In this document: positions 6,581-8,913 of the stretch, piece after piece
Layout: each line of letters starts with the position of its first letter
Numbering within the stretch: the first letter of the stretch is position 1
From: Calditrichota bacterium
Lineage (GTDB): Bacteria > Zhuqueibacterota > Zhuqueibacteria > Oleimicrobiales > Geothermoviventaceae
Length of the DNA: 8,913 nt
Assembly (NCBI GenBank): GCA_013152765.1
Contig: JAADFT010000038.1
Location: 1-8,913 of the forward strand
Reading direction: 5' to 3'
The notes under the pieces: generated by a model
Database searches by the model: none
What the model was told of the DNA's origin: nothing
Seen by the model: only the letters and a program-made list of their open reading frames with translations
Translations under genes and position numbers: made by a program

Positions 6581-8913
6581 TTACACCTCTTCGCCACGGG
6601 ACCGGGATCTGGCACGCACCCTCGGCCAGCGAATCGGGCCGCTGAGCAAGAGGGGCACGACGAGCAGCACCAGCACTGTGGAGCTCGTCAGGCCGCCGAT
6701 GGTGGCCAGCGACAACGCGTACCACAGACTCTGCTCCGGCCGGGCAAACAACACCAGCGGCAGGAGCCCCACTACCGTGGTCGTGCTCGTCATCAGGATC
6801 GGCCGCAGGCGCTGCCCGCCGCCAAGCACCGCCGCCTCCAGGGGCTGGTAACCCTCAGCTCGAAGCTGTCCAATCCGGTAGACCAGCAGAATGGCGTTGT
6901 TCACCACGATCCCAATCAGCAGCACCACGCCGATGTACGCCGAACGGTCGAAATTTGTGTCCGTGAGGTAGAACATCCAGAACGTGCCCACCAGCGCCAT
7001 TGGCAGGGCCAGCAACACAAGGAAGGGCCGGGTGAGCGACTCGAACAAGCCCGCGGTCACCATGAACACAAGCAAAATCGCCAACACGATCAACTGCCAG
7101 ATTTGCCGTTTCTCGCCCTCCTCACCCCACCGGAACGACGGCCGCTCCAGTTTGTACCCGGGCGGCAGGTGAGTAGTAGCCAGAACCGATTTCACAAAAC
7201 GATTGCCCATCCTCCAGGGTCCGAGGAACTCGAAGCTCACCGTGCGCCGGTACTGTTGGTTTTGGCGCACAATCTCGCGAGGCACCAGCCTTTCTTCGAG
7301 ACGCGCTACCTCGCCCAAACGCACCACGGCCCCGTTCTTGCCCCTCAGGAGCACGTTGGCCAGATCGCGCACCTCGAAGCGTTCATGCCCCGCCATTTTG
7401 ATCCGGTAGGACACGAGTTCGCTACCCTTTTCGCGTGAGCCGAGGCGAATCTGTTGCCAGCCGAGCGTCTCCCTCAGGTACGCGGAGAGCTGAGTCTGCA
7501 GGTCCATCACGGAAAGCCCAGCCTGAGCCAGCCGTGCACGCAGGGGCTGCATGACGATTTCCGTGTGATCCGGCGACCACCAGCGGCCACCGCTGATCTT
7601 GATGTTCCGCACCCGCGGGTGGAGCCGCAGACGGGCCGCCAGCTCATCGGCGTAACGACACACGTCGCGGTAGTTGTAGCCGAGCACGTAGAGGTAAAAC
7701 TGCCCTGCGGAACCGCCACCCCGGTAGTAACCAGGCCCGAATCCGTACACGGAAATGTTGACGCCGCCGGTACGGGCTGCCTCTGCGGTAAGCTCTTCTT
7801 TGAGAATCAGCGGGAAGGCCGTGTACACAACGCTGTCGGGGAAGGTGATGGTGATGCGGGCGCGCTCCCGCCAGACGCGCGTGAACACACGCTCTACGCC
7901 GGGTCGTCCCACCACGAGTTTCTCGAACTTGCGGGCGGCTTCGTCAGCGCGCTCCAGCGGCGTACCCTGGGGCAGATAAATCGACACGCCGAGCTGCGTC
8001 CTCTCCTGCCAGGACCAGATGGGCCCGCGCGTGACGTACCTGTCGAACACCCACCAGCTCACCGCGACCACTGCTGCGGCCAGAACCAGAACCCAGCTTC
8101 TTCTGGGGATGAGCCGCCGCAGGGCCGTCTGGTACAGCTCCTGAAGTCTGGATGTTCCGAAAGCCGGGATGGTTCTCCCCGACCTTGCACCGTAGCGACG
8201 CAGGGCCAGCCTTGCCACCGTGGGAATCAGCGTGAAAGACACCACCAGCGAGGCCAGCAGCGAGAACCCCACGGCGAGGGCGAAAGGTACGTAGTAGATC
8301 CGCAGCTCGCCGGTGAGGTACACAAAGGGCACGAACACACACACGGTGGTGAACGTGGAGGCAACGATGGGAAGGACCACCTCTCGCGTTCCCCGCACGG
8401 CGGCTGCCTCGGCCGGTTCGCCCTGGGCGAAGTGACGGGCGATGTTCTCCCACACCACGATGCTGTTGTCGACCAGCATCCCGAAACCGAGGGCCAACCC
8501 GGCCAGCGTCAGGAGGTTCACGCTCAGGTGCGCCGCGGCGAAGGCGTTCAGGGCCAGGAGCGAGGAGAACAGAACCGTGGACAGGATGATCACCGGCGAC
8601 CAGGCGCTGCGCAGGAAAAGCCACAGCACTGCGAAGATGACCACGAGCGAAAAGGCGGCCCGCTCGCCCAGGGTGGCCAATTCGCGACGAATCCGCTCGC
8701 TCTGGTCCTCCTCTTTTATCAGCCGGATCTCCTTTGGGAGTTTAAGACGAAGTCCCTCCAGCTTGGCAGCCACGCGGTCGGCCACGGACACGATGTTGGT
8801 CCCGGGCTCGCGGTGGATCAGTAGCAGTACAGCTGGATTTCCGTCCACCCGCGTCAGGCTGAGGGGTTCGGTGTAGGTGTCTACCACCTGCCCCACGTCG
8901 CGGAGGCGCACCA
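6581..8913 (-). CDS. RND efflux permease, C-terminal part (runs off the right edge)
   Basis: The last 776 or so residues of an AcrB/CusA-type proton-driven exporter of the inner membrane; by comparison with AcrB about 260 N-terminal residues lie beyond the edge. The first visible codons (RLRDVGQVVDTY) are the interior RND motif ahead of TM2, so the GTG at 8911 is not a start. Visible parts, numbered from that codon: TM2-TM6 (86-236) with GMLVDNSIVVWEN (144-156) in TM4; the second large periplasmic and docking region (about 295-595) with FGPGYYRGGG (391-400); TM8-TM12 (about 603-757) with IGIVVNNAILLV (666-677) in TM10 and RLRPILMTS (701-709) in TM11; and a short Arg-rich cytoplasmic tail. The Asp-Asp pair of AcrB is Asp148-Asn149 here and the TM10 Lys is Asn671, while the TM11 Arg (R703) is kept. 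The pump type (drug, solvent or metal) cannot be assigned. The adaptor gene follows after 176 bp. Confidence 0.93.
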   Translation of the reverse strand, partial: VRLRDVGQVVDTYTEPLSLTRVDGNPAVLLLIHREPGTNIVSVADRVAAKLEGLRLKLPKEIRLIKEEDQSERIRRELATLGERAAFSLVVIFAVLWLFLRSAWSPVIILSTVLFSSLLALNAFAAAHLSVNLLTLAGLALGFGMLVDNSIVVWENIARHFAQGEPAEAAAVRGTREVVLPIVASTFTTVCVFVPFVYLTGELRIYYVPFALAVGFSLLASLVVSFTLIPTVARLALRRYGARSGRTIPAFGTSRLQELYQTALRRLIPRRSWVLVLAAAVVAVSWWVFDRYVTRGPIWSWQERTQLGVSIYLPQGTPLERADEAARKFEKLVVGRPGVERVFTRVWRERARITITFPDSVVYTAFPLILKEELTAEAARTGGVNISVYGFGPGYYRGGGSAGQFYLYVLGYNYRDVCRYADELAARLRLHPRVRNIKISGGRWWSPDHTEIVMQPLRARLAQAGLSVMDLQTQLSAYLRETLGWQQIRLGSREKGSELVSYRIKMAGHERFEVRDLANVLLRGKNGAVVRLGEVARLEERLVPREIVRQNQQYRRTVSFEFLGPWRMGNRFVKSVLATTHLPPGYKLERPSFRWGEEGEKRQIWQLIVLAILLVFMVTAGLFESLTRPFLVLLALPMALVGTFWMFYLTDTNFDRSAYIGVVLLIGIVVNNAILLVYRIGQLRAEGYQPLEAAVLGGGQRLRPILMTSTTTVVGLLPLVLFARPEQSLWYALSLATIGGLTSSTVLVLLVVPLLLSGPIRWPRVRARSRSRGEEV

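Noticed and set aside
7454..8824. Long plus-strand open frame (456 codons) opposite the RND permease
   Set aside because: It lies antisense to conserved RND transmembrane and docking motifs; its Gly/His/Gln-rich translation has no recognisable domain.

Overview
The window looks like chromosome from a Gram-negative, GC-rich bacterium. It encodes an inner-membrane RND pump with its periplasmic adaptor and a signal-peptide-bearing, beta-barrel-like protein, and its stretches of imperfect CRCRGAG-type repeat are of a kind seen in many uncultured environmental genomes. The phylum cannot be fixed from the sequence; an FCB-type lineage is only a guess. All six genes I accept lie on the minus strand, so transcription runs from high to low coordinates. 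There is no phage, transposase, CRISPR, tRNA or rRNA signal.

Layout in transcription order: (1) 8913-6581, the C-terminal three quarters of an RND efflux permease, running off the right edge. (2) 6580-6405, a 176-bp gap filled largely by an inverted-repeat element (6458-6574). (3) 6404-5139, the membrane-fusion/periplasmic adaptor of the pump. (4) 5138-4576, a 563-bp gap with at least three more copies of the same repeat, then a good sigma70-like promoter (4635-4663). (5) 4575-3286, an unrecognised secreted, probably outer-membrane beta-barrel protein, followed after 25 bp by (6) 3260-2559, a ComF-family phosphoribosyltransferase-like protein. (7) 2558-2429, a gap with two small hairpins. (8) 2428-962, rhamnulokinase. 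(9) 881-93, a GufA-type ZIP metal transporter. (10) A Rho-independent terminator at 41-68 closes the series.

The permease and adaptor should form one export system; no TolC-type outer-membrane channel is visible, so it would have to lie outside the window. The barrel protein and comF probably share a transcript from the 4635-4663 promoter. The rhamnulokinase is an orphan here: no rhamnose isomerase, aldolase, transporter or regulator lies beside it. I see no functional link between it and the ZIP transporter beyond orientation and a possible shared terminator.

Nothing here is clearly a new biological system. The items most worth a second look are the inverted-repeat family that brackets and splits the RND locus, the altered proton-relay residues of the permease, and the unrecognised barrel protein with its strong promoter.
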